Positions 7,263 to 16,184 of a DNA stretch of 64,000 nucleotides are shown here, piece after piece. The stretch lies in NCBI GenBank assembly GCA_031987605.1, contig DALZZF010000003.1:277460-341459 (forward strand), written 5' to 3'. The notes under the pieces are model-generated. The model saw only the letters and a list, made by a program, of their open reading frames with translations. It had not been told where the DNA came from and ran no database searches. How positions within the stretch are numbered: position 1 is the stretch's first letter; each line of letters begins with the position of its first letter. The stretch is from JAFAGO01 sp031987605 (GTDB lineage: Bacteria > Bacteroidota > Bacteroidia > Flavobacteriales > Weeksellaceae). The position numbers and the translations under genes are program-made.

Positions 7263-9258
7263 TTACGATATTAAACGCACTAAAACTTTAAGATGGGGCT
7301 ATCTTTTTGCAGGAGCCGCCTTTCTTATTTTTGTGGTGTTTTTAGGGCGGATTCTCATTTTGCAGAACACCGATGTTGAGGAAATTAAAAACGATTATAT
7401 CAACAAAAATTACCGCGAAGCCACACTAAAAGCTGCGCGTGGAAATCTTTATGCTACAGACGGATCCATTCTTGCCACAACGGTTATGCGGTATGATATG
7501 TATATTGATTTCAAAACCATTAAAGATTCCGTTTACACCAAAAATATTGCTGCACTTACCGATTCCCTGAATCTGATGTTTGGGAAACCACGTTCTTATT
7601 ACCGCCAGATTCTGGATCAGCAGAAGAAAAAAGAAAACCAATACTACAGTTTGGTAAAAGGTCTTGACTTTGATGAATACGACAGAATTCGCAAATTCCC
7701 GATTTTCAGTACCCAAAACGAAAAAACAGGCATTTCCCGGAAAAACCGCTGCCTGATTATTGAACGGAAATACCGCAGAGAATTGGCCACCTCCGAAATC
7801 GGTGCAGGAACCATCGGGATGGATAACGGCGAATATCAATCCGGACTGGAAGGGGCTTTTTCAAAATATCTTTCAGGAACAGATGGTACACGTTTGGAGC
7901 AAAGAGTAAATTCAAGCCAGTGGAAACCCATTGATTACTGGAAAGTAAAAGAACCGGTTGACGGACAGGATGTGTACACAACCCTTGACTTAAGAATTCA
8001 GGACATTGCCCATTCCGCTCTGGAAAAACAGCTGATCCACTATAATGCGGAACACGGAACCGTTCTCGTCATGGAAACCAGCACCGGAAAAGTTCGCGCC
8101 ATGGTCAACCTTCGCAGAACCGAACCCGGAATATATCAGGACACCTACAATTACGCTTTGAAAGATAATATTGAGCCCGGTTCCACTTTCAAAACCATTT
8201 CGCTGCTTGCCGCAATGGATGATGGTTTCATTGATGAAAATACAACTGTAAATGTTGGCGGTGGCGTTTGGAATTATGCCGGACAAAGAATTTCCGACGG
8301 ACATGGTGGCGGGACCTATGAAATCAGTGATGTTCTGGCAAAATCCAGCAATGTGGGAACCGCAAAACTCATCACCAAATATTACGCTTCAAAACCTCAG
8401 GTATTCCTCGATCATCTGCGGAAATGGAAACTTTTTGATAAAATGGAAATTGAACTTCCCGGAATTACAAAACCAAAAATCGTAACTCCGGAGAATAAAC
8501 GCTGGAATGCGGCAACTTTGGCCTCCATTTCTTACGGATATTCCACCAACATCAATCTGTTGCAACTCACCACTTTTTACAATGGAATTGCCAATAAAGG
8601 AGTCATGTTGAAACCCCTTTTCATCGACAAAATAATGAGAGACGGCAAAGTAGTTTATGAAGCAAAACCGGAAGTTATGGTGAAAAGAATGGCCTCAGAA
8701 AAAGCCATCACCATGATGACACATGCTTTAACCAAAGCCGTTGAAAAAGGAACAGGGCGAAGCATTTTTACCCCAAACCTGAAAATGGCAGGAAAAACCG
8801 GAACCGCCCGTTTTGAATACTGGCTTCCCGGACCAATGAAATACCGCGCATCATTTGCAGGATTTTACCCGGCAGACAATCCGAAATATACCTGCTATGT
8901 AATGATTAGCGAGCCCGACAATTCCAAAGGATTCTACGGAGGAGCTGTTTCCGCACCGGTATTCAAAGAAATTGCCGGAAAAACTTTCCTGAAAACACCG
9001 CAAAATATTGAAAGAGAAATGCTGGTAGAAAAGAAGGTTGACCTGAGCAAAATGATCGAACCAAACGTAAAAATAGCCGTAAACAGCGGAATAATGCCAA
9101 ACGTAGTCGGAATGATCGGAAAAAACATAATTCCTCAACTTGAAAATCAGGGCTATCGTGTTGATTTTAAAGGAGTAGGAAAAATAAAAGACCAGTTCCC
9201 GACGCAGGGAACTTATATGAAAAAAGACCAAAGAATTTATCTGACATTGCAGAATTAA
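7246..9258 (+). CDS. ftsI: Division-specific penicillin-binding protein (FtsI/PBP3 class) with PASTA domain
   Basis: The 670-aa class B PBP is the transpeptidase that cross-links septal peptidoglycan with FtsW. After an N-terminal membrane anchor (about residues 14-36) come the PBP dimer domain and the transpeptidase domain with its three motifs: S313-T-F-K316, S367-S-N369 and K517-T-G519. The last 60 residues (PNVVGMIGKNIIPQLENQGY onward) form one PASTA domain, normally a sensor of peptidoglycan or beta-lactam, as in Gram-positive and many Bacteroidota PBPs but not in E. coli FtsI. The ATG at 7246 overlaps ftsL. Confidence 0.95.
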   Translation: MVKQNDYDIKRTKTLRWGYLFAGAAFLIFVVFLGRILILQNTDVEEIKNDYINKNYREATLKAARGNLYATDGSILATTVMRYDMYIDFKTIKDSVYTKNIAALTDSLNLMFGKPRSYYRQILDQQKKKENQYYSLVKGLDFDEYDRIRKFPIFSTQNEKTGISRKNRCLIIERKYRRELATSEIGAGTIGMDNGEYQSGLEGAFSKYLSGTDGTRLEQRVNSSQWKPIDYWKVKEPVDGQDVYTTLDLRIQDIAHSALEKQLIHYNAEHGTVLVMETSTGKVRAMVNLRRTEPGIYQDTYNYALKDNIEPGSTFKTISLLAAMDDGFIDENTTVNVGGGVWNYAGQRISDGHGGGTYEISDVLAKSSNVGTAKLITKYYASKPQVFLDHLRKWKLFDKMEIELPGITKPKIVTPENKRWNAATLASISYGYSTNINLLQLTTFYNGIANKGVMLKPLFIDKIMRDGKVVYEAKPEVMVKRMASEKAITMMTHALTKAVEKGTGRSIFTPNLKMAGKTGTARFEYWLPGPMKYRASFAGFYPADNPKYTCYVMISEPDNSKGFYGGAVSAPVFKEIAGKTFLKTPQNIEREMLVEKKVDLSKMIEPNVKIAVNSGIMPNVVGMIGKNIIPQLENQGYRVDFKGVGKIKDQFPTQGTYMKKDQRIYLTLQN

Positions 9259-9336
9259 GAGCCAAGTAAAAAGTAAAAAGAGTCAAGTGAACTAAACTGC
9301 GAATCAGCGAAATAAAACAGGCAAGAATGAAAAAAT

Positions 9337-9383
9337 GAACCTCGAAGAGGTTCAACCATAATAGCCACGTATAAAATGCGTGG
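9337..9383 (+). repeat. REP-like double-hairpin element, copy A (upstream of murE)
   Basis: Stem 1 is AACCTC-GAA-GAGGTT (9338-9352), then a linker with AATAG, then stem 2 CCACG...CGTGG (9365-9383). The same architecture with different but compensated stem bases occurs at 14844-14888 upstream of murG. It fills most of the 141-bp gap between ftsI and murE, which also contains AAGTAAAAAGTAAAAAG short direct repeats at about 9265-9281. Confidence 0.75.
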
Positions 9384-9399
9384 AAATGAAAAAAGAAAA

Positions 9400-10860
9400 A
9401 TGAATTTAACAGAATTATTACATAAAATCCCCGTTTTGGAAACCTCCGGAAATACAGACCGTGAAGTTTCGGAAATCGTTTTCGACAGCAGAAAAGCCGT
9501 GGAAAATTCACTGTATGCTGCCGTGAAAGGAACAATTGCGGATGGACACGATTTTATAGATTCTGCTATTGAAAAAGGAGCAAAAACAATTGTATGCGAA
9601 ATTATTCCCGAAAATATCAGGGAAGAAATCGTTTACATTAAAGTAAAAGATTCCTCTAAAACTTTAGGACATCTAGCATCCAACTTTTATGGAAATCCAT
9701 CAGAAAAATTACAATTGATCGGCGTTACCGGAACCAATGGTAAAACCTCCGTAACCACGCTGTTGTTTGATGTTTTTAAATTTTTAGGATTCAAAACGGC
9801 ACTTATTTCTACAGTTGAATACAGAATTGCCGACAAAGTTTTCCCTTCCACACACACCACACCGGATGTTTTAACGTTGAATAAAATTCTTTCCGAAGCC
9901 GTGGAACAACATTGCGAATATGCTTTTATGGAAGTCAGTTCACACGGAATTGTTCAGAATAGAACGGAAGGTTTACATTTTAAAGTCGCAGGATTTACCA
10001 ATATCACACACGATCATCTGGATTATCATAAAACATTTGAAAACTATCTGAAAGCGAAGAAACGTTTCTTTGATGAACTTCCGGAAACCTCCACTGCCAT
10101 TACTAATATCGACGATAAAAACGGATTGGTTATGCTGCAAAATACCAAAGCCGCCAAGAAAACGTATGCTTTGAAAACCCTTGCCGATTATCATGGCAAA
10201 GTACTCGAAGTGGATTTCAATGGAATGCTTTTGAACTTCAACGGAAAAGAATTCTGGACCACGCTTACCGGAAGATTCAATGCGTATAATCTGTTGCTGG
10301 CATTTGCCATTACTTCTGAATTGGGATTCCATGAAGAAGATGTTTTGCAAGCCATCTCAAAACTGCACCGCATCAACGGAAGGTTTGAAACCATAAAATC
10401 GCCATCAGGAATTTTCTTTGTCGTGGATTATGCACATACACCAGATGCACTGGAAAATGTTTTGGATACCATCAATGAAATCCGCACCAAAAACGAAAGA
10501 CTGATTACCGTTTTCGGTTGTGGCGGCGACCGCGATCATTCCAAACGTCCGGAAATGGGCAATATCGCCACCCGGAAATCAACGCTTGCCATCATTACTT
10601 CCGACAATCCGAGAACTGAAGATCCTGCAAAAATTATAAAAGAAATCGAAGCCGGTGTAGAACCTCAGAATTACAGTAAATATACTTCAATTCCGGATCG
10701 TAAAGATGCCATCAAAATGGCAATCAAATTTGCCGAGCCGAAAGATATTGTTCTGGTCGCCGGAAAAGGACATGAAACGTATCAGGAAATCAACGGAGAA
10801 CGCCATCATTTCGATGATAAAGAAGTGATCGACGAACTTTTGAAAATCATGGGAAAATAA
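9400..10860 (+). CDS. murE: UDP-MurNAc-L-Ala-D-Glu:meso-diaminopimelate ligase MurE
   Basis: The 486-aa Mur ligase adds the third stem-peptide residue to UDP-MurNAc-dipeptide using ATP. The three Mur domains are visible: an N-terminal UDP-binding domain, the central ATPase with GVTGTNGKTS at residues 108-117, and the C-terminal domain with DNPR (402-405) in SDNPRTEDP. DNPR is the known specificity signature for meso-diaminopimelate, so this organism should have mDAP peptidoglycan. An ATG at 9376 in the same frame lies inside the upstream repeat, so the start at 9400 (MNLTELLHKIP) is preferred. Confidence 0.95.
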   Translation: MNLTELLHKIPVLETSGNTDREVSEIVFDSRKAVENSLYAAVKGTIADGHDFIDSAIEKGAKTIVCEIIPENIREEIVYIKVKDSSKTLGHLASNFYGNPSEKLQLIGVTGTNGKTSVTTLLFDVFKFLGFKTALISTVEYRIADKVFPSTHTTPDVLTLNKILSEAVEQHCEYAFMEVSSHGIVQNRTEGLHFKVAGFTNITHDHLDYHKTFENYLKAKKRFFDELPETSTAITNIDDKNGLVMLQNTKAAKKTYALKTLADYHGKVLEVDFNGMLLNFNGKEFWTTLTGRFNAYNLLLAFAITSELGFHEEDVLQAISKLHRINGRFETIKSPSGIFFVVDYAHTPDALENVLDTINEIRTKNERLITVFGCGGDRDHSKRPEMGNIATRKSTLAIITSDNPRTEDPAKIIKEIEAGVEPQNYSKYTSIPDRKDAIKMAIKFAEPKDIVLVAGKGHETYQEINGERHHFDDKEVIDELLKIMGK

Positions 10861-10888
10861 ATTACAGAGAAAACGAAAAAATAAAAAA

Positions 10889-12130
10889 ATGCTGTACTAC
10901 CTCTACGAATATCTTACCGCTCAAGGAATCGACATTCCCGGAATGAATCTGCTCCGCTCGATCTCGTTTCGTGCCGGAATGGCAGTTTTGCTCTCGCTTT
11001 TCATCGCATTGGTGTACGGAAAAAGAATGATTAATTACCTGCGCAGAAAACAAATGGGCGAGTTGGTTCGTGATCTCGGTTTGGAAGGGCAGAAACAAAA
11101 AGAAGGAACACCAACAATGGGCGGAATCATCATTATTGTAGCCACCTTAATTCCCGTGATTCTTTTTGCCCGATTTACGAATGTTTATATCATTTTACTC
11201 ATCGTTTCTGTAGTTTGGATGGGCGCTATCGGTTTTCTTGATGACTATCTGAAAAAAGTAAAGAAAAATAAAGACGGGCTTTCCGGAAAATTCAAAATTA
11301 TCGGGCAGGTTGGCTTAGGATTAATCGTAGGCGTTACCATGTTTTATAACCCTAATGTTGTGGTAAAAAGAAAATATGCCGATGCAAAAGTGGTGAACCG
11401 TAACAATGTGGAGAAGAACTTTATGCCCACCGAAAAAGCGGTAGTTTCCACGGTTCCTTTTGCTAAAAATAATGAATTCGATTACAGTAAAATTCTCTTC
11501 TGGATGGATGATGCCGATGCTGAAAAATGGTCATGGATTGTTTTCATTCCGATGGTCATTTTCATTGTAACGGCAGTTTCCAACGGAGCCAATATTACGG
11601 ATGGAATTGATGGTCTTGCTGCAGGAACAAGTGCTGTCATACTCCTCACGCTCGCATTTTTCGCGTATGTTTCCGGGAATATCATTTTTGCCGATTATCT
11701 CAATATTATGTTCCTGCCAAACATGGGCGAAACCACGATTTTTGCCGTAGCAGTGGTAGGTGCGGTTATCGGATTTTTCTGGTACAATACCTATCCTGCT
11801 CAGGTTTTCATGGGCGATACAGGAAGTTTGATGTTGGGTGGAGTCATTGCCGTTTTAGCCGTAATTCTCCGGAAAGAATTGCTCATTCCTGTTCTTTGCG
11901 GAATTTTTCTGGTTGAAAATCTTTCCGTAATGCTTCAGGTGATTGTTTTTAAATACAGAAAAAGAAAATACGGCTTGGAATATGCCCAGAACAACAGGCT
12001 TTTTAAGATGTCGCCCCTTCATCACCATTATCAGAAGAGTGGCTTCCATGAAAGTAAAATCGTCAACAGAATGGTCATTATCGGAGTGATGCTGGCAATT
12101 GTATGTTTAATCACATTGAAAATCAGATAA
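10889..12130 (+). CDS. mraY: Phospho-MurNAc-pentapeptide transferase MraY
   Basis: This 413-aa polytopic membrane enzyme transfers phospho-MurNAc-pentapeptide from UDP to undecaprenyl phosphate, forming lipid I at the inner face of the membrane. Family motifs are GTPTMGG, DDYLKK, NITDGIDGLAAG, MGDTGSL and the late SPLHHHYQ. It is about 50 residues longer than E. coli MraY. The extra sequence is a hydrophilic insert at about residues 160-210 (from KRKYADAKVV to DDADAEKW), characteristic of Bacteroidota as far as I recall. Start: ATG 28 bp after murE. Confidence 0.95.
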   Translation: MLYYLYEYLTAQGIDIPGMNLLRSISFRAGMAVLLSLFIALVYGKRMINYLRRKQMGELVRDLGLEGQKQKEGTPTMGGIIIIVATLIPVILFARFTNVYIILLIVSVVWMGAIGFLDDYLKKVKKNKDGLSGKFKIIGQVGLGLIVGVTMFYNPNVVVKRKYADAKVVNRNNVEKNFMPTEKAVVSTVPFAKNNEFDYSKILFWMDDADAEKWSWIVFIPMVIFIVTAVSNGANITDGIDGLAAGTSAVILLTLAFFAYVSGNIIFADYLNIMFLPNMGETTIFAVAVVGAVIGFFWYNTYPAQVFMGDTGSLMLGGVIAVLAVILRKELLIPVLCGIFLVENLSVMLQVIVFKYRKRKYGLEYAQNNRLFKMSPLHHHYQKSGFHESKIVNRMVIIGVMLAIVCLITLKIR

Positions 12131-12133
12131 AAA

Positions 12134-12160
12134 TTCCCGGATTTTTTTACGGGAAGTTTT
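12134..12160 (+). other. GC-rich hairpin between mraY and murD
   Basis: TTCCCG (12134-12139) pairs with CGGGAA (12150-12155) around a T-rich loop and is followed by GTTTTAAAA. It may act as a weak or partial terminator, or an mRNA processing or stability element, inside the dcw cluster. Confidence 0.45.
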
Positions 12161-12180
12161 AAAAAAAGATTGATAAAAAT

Positions 12181-13509
12181 ATGAAAATAGTAGTTTTAGG
12201 AGGAGGCGAAAGTGGTTTTGGAGCAGCATATCTGGCAAAGAAAAAAGGATTTGAGGTTTTTCTGTCAGATAAGGGACAAATTCGTGAAAACTACAAAAAC
12301 CTGCTGATTGAAAATGGCATCGAATTCGAAGAAGGGCAACACAGCGAAGACAGGATTCTTGCTGCAGACTGGATTGTGAAATCTCCGGGTATTCCGAAAA
12401 AAGCGGAAATCATCCAGAAAATTCACGTAAAAGGCATCCGTCTTTCTTCAGAAATTGAATTTGCGGCTGAATTTACCACCGCAAAAATCGTGGCTATTAC
12501 CGGAAGCAACGGGAAAACAACGACTACTTCTTTGATGTATCATATCATGAAAAACGACAGCCTGAATGTTGGTTTGGGCGGAAACATCGGAAAAAGTTTT
12601 GCCAAGCAGGTGGCCGATGAAAATTATGATTATTATGTACTGGAAGTCAGCTCTTTCCAGTTGGATGATGTGCAGAATTTCCGTCCGTACATTTCCATGC
12701 TGTTGAATTTAAGCCCGGATCATCTGGATCAGTACAATTACAATTATGAAGAATATGCTCTGGCAAAATTCAGAATTGCAGAAAATCAGGAAAATGACGA
12801 CTATTTCATCTACAATAAAGACGATGAAATGAGCCAGAAACTCCTCGAAAAAATAAACATCAGAGCCAAAAAAGTTCCTTTTTCACTGAAAGAAAAACTG
12901 AAAGAAGGAGGATTTGTACAAAACGGAAAAATTGTGGTGAATGTAACCAATGACTTTGAAATGGAAATTGCCAAACTCAGTTTGGTGGGCAATCACAATG
13001 TAGCCAATAGTCTGGCCGCATCAATTGCCGGAAAAATTCTGAATATCAGCAATGAAAGCATCCGAAATTCATTGATGACATTTCAGGCGGTACCGCACCG
13101 TTTGGAGCAGGTTGCAGAAATCAACGGCGTACAATACATCAACGACAGCAAAGCCACCAACGTAAACGCAACGTATTACGCGTTGGAAAGCATGACAAGA
13201 CCAACGATCTGGATTGTGGGCGGAACAGATAAAGGAAACGATTACACCGAAATCGAAAATCTGGTAAAGAAAAAAGTGAAAGCAATTGTTTGCTTAGGAA
13301 TTGACAATGAGAAGATTATCAATTTCTTCAAAGACAAAAAAGAATTTATTTACGATACTTCTTCCATGGAAGATTGCATCAAACTCTGCAAATCAATTGC
13401 TGAAAAAGGCGATGCCGTTTTGCTTTCACCATGTTGCGCAAGTTTTGACTTGTTTAAAAACTATGAAGATCGCGGAGATCAGTTTAAAAATGAAGTTTTA
13501 AAAAGCTAA
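12181..13509 (+). CDS. murD: UDP-MurNAc-L-Ala:D-Glu ligase MurD
   Basis: The 442-aa ATP-dependent Mur ligase adds D-glutamate to UDP-MurNAc-L-alanine in the cytosol. The N-terminus has the Rossmann-like GGGESGFGAA (residues 7-16). The ATPase loop AITGSNGKTTT is at about residues 105-115, with the central SSFQL and LNLSPDHLD signatures and C-terminal DSKATN and GGTDKG motifs. Length is typical. It starts at an ATG 51 bp after mraY, behind a hairpin. Confidence 0.95.
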   Translation: MKIVVLGGGESGFGAAYLAKKKGFEVFLSDKGQIRENYKNLLIENGIEFEEGQHSEDRILAADWIVKSPGIPKKAEIIQKIHVKGIRLSSEIEFAAEFTTAKIVAITGSNGKTTTTSLMYHIMKNDSLNVGLGGNIGKSFAKQVADENYDYYVLEVSSFQLDDVQNFRPYISMLLNLSPDHLDQYNYNYEEYALAKFRIAENQENDDYFIYNKDDEMSQKLLEKINIRAKKVPFSLKEKLKEGGFVQNGKIVVNVTNDFEMEIAKLSLVGNHNVANSLAASIAGKILNISNESIRNSLMTFQAVPHRLEQVAEINGVQYINDSKATNVNATYYALESMTRPTIWIVGGTDKGNDYTEIENLVKKKVKAIVCLGIDNEKIINFFKDKKEFIYDTSSMEDCIKLCKSIAEKGDAVLLSPCCASFDLFKNYEDRGDQFKNEVLKS

Positions 13510-13542
13510 ATACTGAAAGCAGAACGCGAATAGCAATAAAAA

Positions 13543-14778
13543 ATGAACGAACAGAATACAGAAAACAAATTTGAATTCCTGAAGGGCGACAAAGTGCTTT
13601 GGATGGTGATTATCGTGATCTCAATTTTCTCGATTTTCCCGGTGTATTCTGCATCTTCAAATCTGGAATATATCGTGAACAACGGTACCACCACCAGCCA
13701 TGTTTTAAAACACATGTTTTTTGTGGTGCTCGGTTTGGCCATTATGCGCGCCGTGGAAACCGTGAAGTACGAATACATCGGTAAACTCAGCAGTATTTTA
13801 TTGGGAATTACCATTGTACTGCTCATTCTTACCATGTTCACCGGACAAACAATTGACGGTGCAAGTGCTTCACGCTGGCTGAAAATTCCGGGAACACCGA
13901 TTTCCTTTCAGCCATCAACTTTTGCCTATTTAATGTTAATTATTTATCTGTGCAGATATTTAACCAAGAAAATAAAACGCGAAAGGCTTCCGATTGAAAA
14001 CATCATTTATATTTTCGGACCGATTCTTACCGTATTCATTCTCGTTGCCAAAGACAACGGTTCTACTGCACTGATGATTATGATGGTCTCGATTGCCGTG
14101 TTGATTATCGGACAGCTCAACTGGAAATATATTGTCGGCTTTATTTCCACCGCAGTTATTGCCAGCACTTTGTTTCTGGTTTTAGCATTGAATACCAATA
14201 TGATTGGCGGAAACCGTGTTCATACATGGCAAAGCCGTTTTGAGACTTTTTTCAATTCCAAGAAAACCACCGAAGTGGATGATGAAAACCTGAAAGCCAA
14301 AAATTATCAGGTGATGCAGGCAAAAGCCGCCATTGTACACGGTGGAATTACAGGAATGGGACCGGGAAAAAGTGCTTTAAAACAAATGCTTCCACAGTCA
14401 GCATCGGATTTCATCTTTGCCATTATTGTAGAAGAATACGGATTTATCGGCGCGCTTTTCCTGATTTCCATGTACCTGATTATGATGATAAGAATTGTAA
14501 TGATCGCCAGCAAAATGCCTGCTTTTTTCGGCTCGTTGCTGGTCATAGCATTAGGATTAATGATTTTCGTGCAGCTTGCAGTGAATATTGCAGTTGCGGT
14601 GAATCTAATTCCGGTAACCGGACAGCCTTTACCGCTGATTAGTTATGGAGGAACATCCATGCTGGTCACTTATATTCAATTGGGAATTATCCTCAATGTA
14701 AGCTCCAGAATTCAGGTGTATGATGAAGAAGGACTGAGCAAAAAACAAAGCATTGAAGAAATAAATGATATTGCATAA
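13543..14778 (+). CDS. ftsW: FtsW/RodA/SpoVE family peptidoglycan glycosyltransferase (FtsW)
   Basis: The 411-aa SEDS-family membrane protein is the septal glycan polymerase that works with FtsI. About ten hydrophobic segments are present. Family signatures include a GASRWL-like motif (ASASRWLKIPGTPISFQPST, about residues 107-126), the periplasmic loop before GITGMGPGKS, and the C-terminal NLIPVTGQPLPLISYGGTSML. Position between murD and murG supports FtsW rather than RodA. It begins 34 bp after murD. Confidence 0.93.
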   Translation: MNEQNTENKFEFLKGDKVLWMVIIVISIFSIFPVYSASSNLEYIVNNGTTTSHVLKHMFFVVLGLAIMRAVETVKYEYIGKLSSILLGITIVLLILTMFTGQTIDGASASRWLKIPGTPISFQPSTFAYLMLIIYLCRYLTKKIKRERLPIENIIYIFGPILTVFILVAKDNGSTALMIMMVSIAVLIIGQLNWKYIVGFISTAVIASTLFLVLALNTNMIGGNRVHTWQSRFETFFNSKKTTEVDDENLKAKNYQVMQAKAAIVHGGITGMGPGKSALKQMLPQSASDFIFAIIVEEYGFIGALFLISMYLIMMIRIVMIASKMPAFFGSLLVIALGLMIFVQLAVNIAVAVNLIPVTGQPLPLISYGGTSMLVTYIQLGIILNVSSRIQVYDEEGLSKKQSIEEINDIA

Positions 14779-14820
14779 AGTGGGAAGCTGGAAGTGGGAA
14801 GTGGGAAGTGGGAAGCACGA
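14779..14820. repeat. Purine-rich GTGGGAA repeat upstream of murG
   Basis: GTGGGAAG/CTGGAAG units occur four times in tandem right after the ftsW stop. The same purine-rich motif and its complement form the arms of the insert inside murG at 15668-15745, so both belong to one dispersed repeat type. Confidence 0.6.
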
Positions 14821-14843
14821 AGACAAAAAATTGAGAATAATAA

Positions 14844-14888
14844 GAATCCGAAGGATTCAACAAAAATAGCCATCGGTTTTACCGATGG
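14844..14888 (+). repeat. REP-like double-hairpin element, copy B (upstream of murG)
   Basis: Stem 1 GAATCC-GAA-GGATTC (14844-14858), linker CAACAAAAATAG, stem 2 CCATCGGT-TTT-ACCGATGG (14870-14888). Layout, linker and the GAA loop match copy A at 9337-9383, while the stem bases differ in a pairing-preserving way. Confidence 0.8.
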
Positions 14889-14901
14889 AAAAATGAAAAA
14901 G

Positions 14902-16107
14902 ATGAACAATACACAAAATATAGGAACGCAATCAGCTCCCTCTCCTTTGGAGAGGGTTGGGGTGAGGAAAATTCTCCTCAGCGGCGGCGGAACAGGAGGA
15001 CACATCTTCCCGGCAGTTGCCATTGCTCAGGAAATCCGGAAACGATTTCCCGATGCCGAATTTTTGTTCATCGGTGCATACGGAAAAATGGAAATGGAAA
15101 AAGTTCCGCAATCCGGTTTTAAAATTGAAGGTTTGAATATCGCAGGTTTCGATCGGGGAAATCTTCTGAAAAATATCGGACTTCCGTTTAAAATTATTTC
15201 CAGTTTGAGGAAAGCCAAATCCATCATTAAAAATTTTAAGCCTGATTTTGCGGTCGGAACCGGTGGTTTTGCAAGCGGACCAGCGTTGTATATCGCTGCA
15301 AAAGCAGGAATTCCAACTTTTATTCAGGAACAGAATTCGCTTCCCGGAAAAACCAATATTTTCAACGGAAAGAAAGCAAAAGCCGTATTTACCGCGTATC
15401 CCGATATGGATCATTTCTTCCCGAATTCAAAAGTATTTTTTCTTGGAAATCCAATTCGTGAAAACATTATCTCGGATTTAACGGACACCAGTGAAGCAAA
15501 AATAAAATCCGGTCTTGATCCGGAAAAACTCACCATTCTTTCTGTTGGCGGATCTTTGGGTTCACGAACATTAAACAATGGCTGGAAAGACAATCTGGAA
15601 ATTATTAAACAAAAAGGGTATCAGTTGATCTGGCAAACCGGGAAAACAGATTATCCTGAGATTGCCGGAAGATGGAAGACAGAAGACGGGAGTCAAAATG
15701 CCGAAGCAAATGAAACTTCCAACTCCTCGCTTCCCACTTCCATCCAAATAAAGGAATTCATCTCCGATATGGCATTGGCGTATTCCGCAGCAGATGTAAT
15801 TGTTTCCAGAGCGGGTGCAATTGCAATTTCCGAGTTGGCAATGGCGAAAAAACCGGTGATTTTAGTTCCGTTTCCGTTTGCAGCCGAAGACCATCAAACC
15901 AAAAATGCATTGACTCTGGTGGAAAAAAATGCAGCCAGAATGGTAAAAGATTCCGAAATGAAAGAAAAATTCCTTTCTACCCTTTTGGAAATCTGCGAAA
16001 GTGAAACTTTAAGAAAAGAGATGTCGCACAATCTGGAATTCTTTGCCAAGCCAAAAGCAACCGAAGAGATTGTGGATGAAATTTTTAAAATAATGAATAT
16101 AGTTTAA
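14902..16107 (+). CDS. murG: UDP-GlcNAc:lipid I N-acetylglucosaminyltransferase MurG, with repeat-derived segments
   Basis: This GT28 enzyme adds GlcNAc to lipid I to make lipid II on the cytosolic membrane face. Family motifs are LLSGGGTGGHIFPA at about residues 25-38, GTGGFASGPA, GNPIREN, GGSLGSR, and SRAGAIAISELA near the UDP-binding site. Two parts are unusual. The first ~22 residues come from a dispersed repeat (14933-14969, encoding APSPLERVGVR), since ordinary MurG proteins start a few residues before KILLSGGG. A second ~25-residue segment (WKTEDGSQ...SSLPTS, about residues 257-283) is encoded by another repeat at 15668-15745. The frame is intact through both. The ATG at 14902 is one of two close candidates (the other is 14893, at the edge of the upstream repeat). 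Confidence 0.92.
   Translation: MNNTQNIGTQSAPSPLERVGVRKILLSGGGTGGHIFPAVAIAQEIRKRFPDAEFLFIGAYGKMEMEKVPQSGFKIEGLNIAGFDRGNLLKNIGLPFKIISSLRKAKSIIKNFKPDFAVGTGGFASGPALYIAAKAGIPTFIQEQNSLPGKTNIFNGKKAKAVFTAYPDMDHFFPNSKVFFLGNPIRENIISDLTDTSEAKIKSGLDPEKLTILSVGGSLGSRTLNNGWKDNLEIIKQKGYQLIWQTGKTDYPEIAGRWKTEDGSQNAEANETSNSSLPTSIQIKEFISDMALAYSAADVIVSRAGAIAISELAMAKKPVILVPFPFAAEDHQTKNALTLVEKNAARMVKDSEMKEKFLSTLLEICESETLRKEMSHNLEFFAKPKATEEIVDEIFKIMNIV
14933..14969 (-). repeat. GGAGAGG hairpin repeat, copy 2 (inside the murG 5' end)
   Basis: AGCTCCCTCTCCTTTGGAGAGGG followed by TTGGGGTGAGG is the reverse complement of the core of the copy at 23190-23234. CCTCTCC/GGAGAGG forms a hairpin. Here the element is read through in frame as the N-terminus of MurG. 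Confidence 0.8.
15668..15745. repeat. Repeat-derived insertion inside murG
   Basis: A purine-rich left arm (GATGGAAGACAGAAGACGGG) and a pyrimidine-rich right arm (CTTCCCACTTCCATCC) are roughly complementary, so the segment can fold as an imperfect hairpin. The left arm and the complement of the right arm resemble the GTGGGAAG repeat at 14779-14820. It encodes a low-complexity peptide between two conserved MurG blocks. Confidence 0.65.
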
Positions 16108-16184
16108 ACGTAACGATCACAAAGATTTTTTTAAAGCTATTGAAAAAATCTTTCCGGATGTGGAGTAAAAAAAAGAAATAGAAA

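Noticed and set aside
14779..14820. GTGGGAAG tandem units as a possible CRISPR array
   Set aside because: Units are 7-8 bp with no spacers of regular length and no cas genes nearby.
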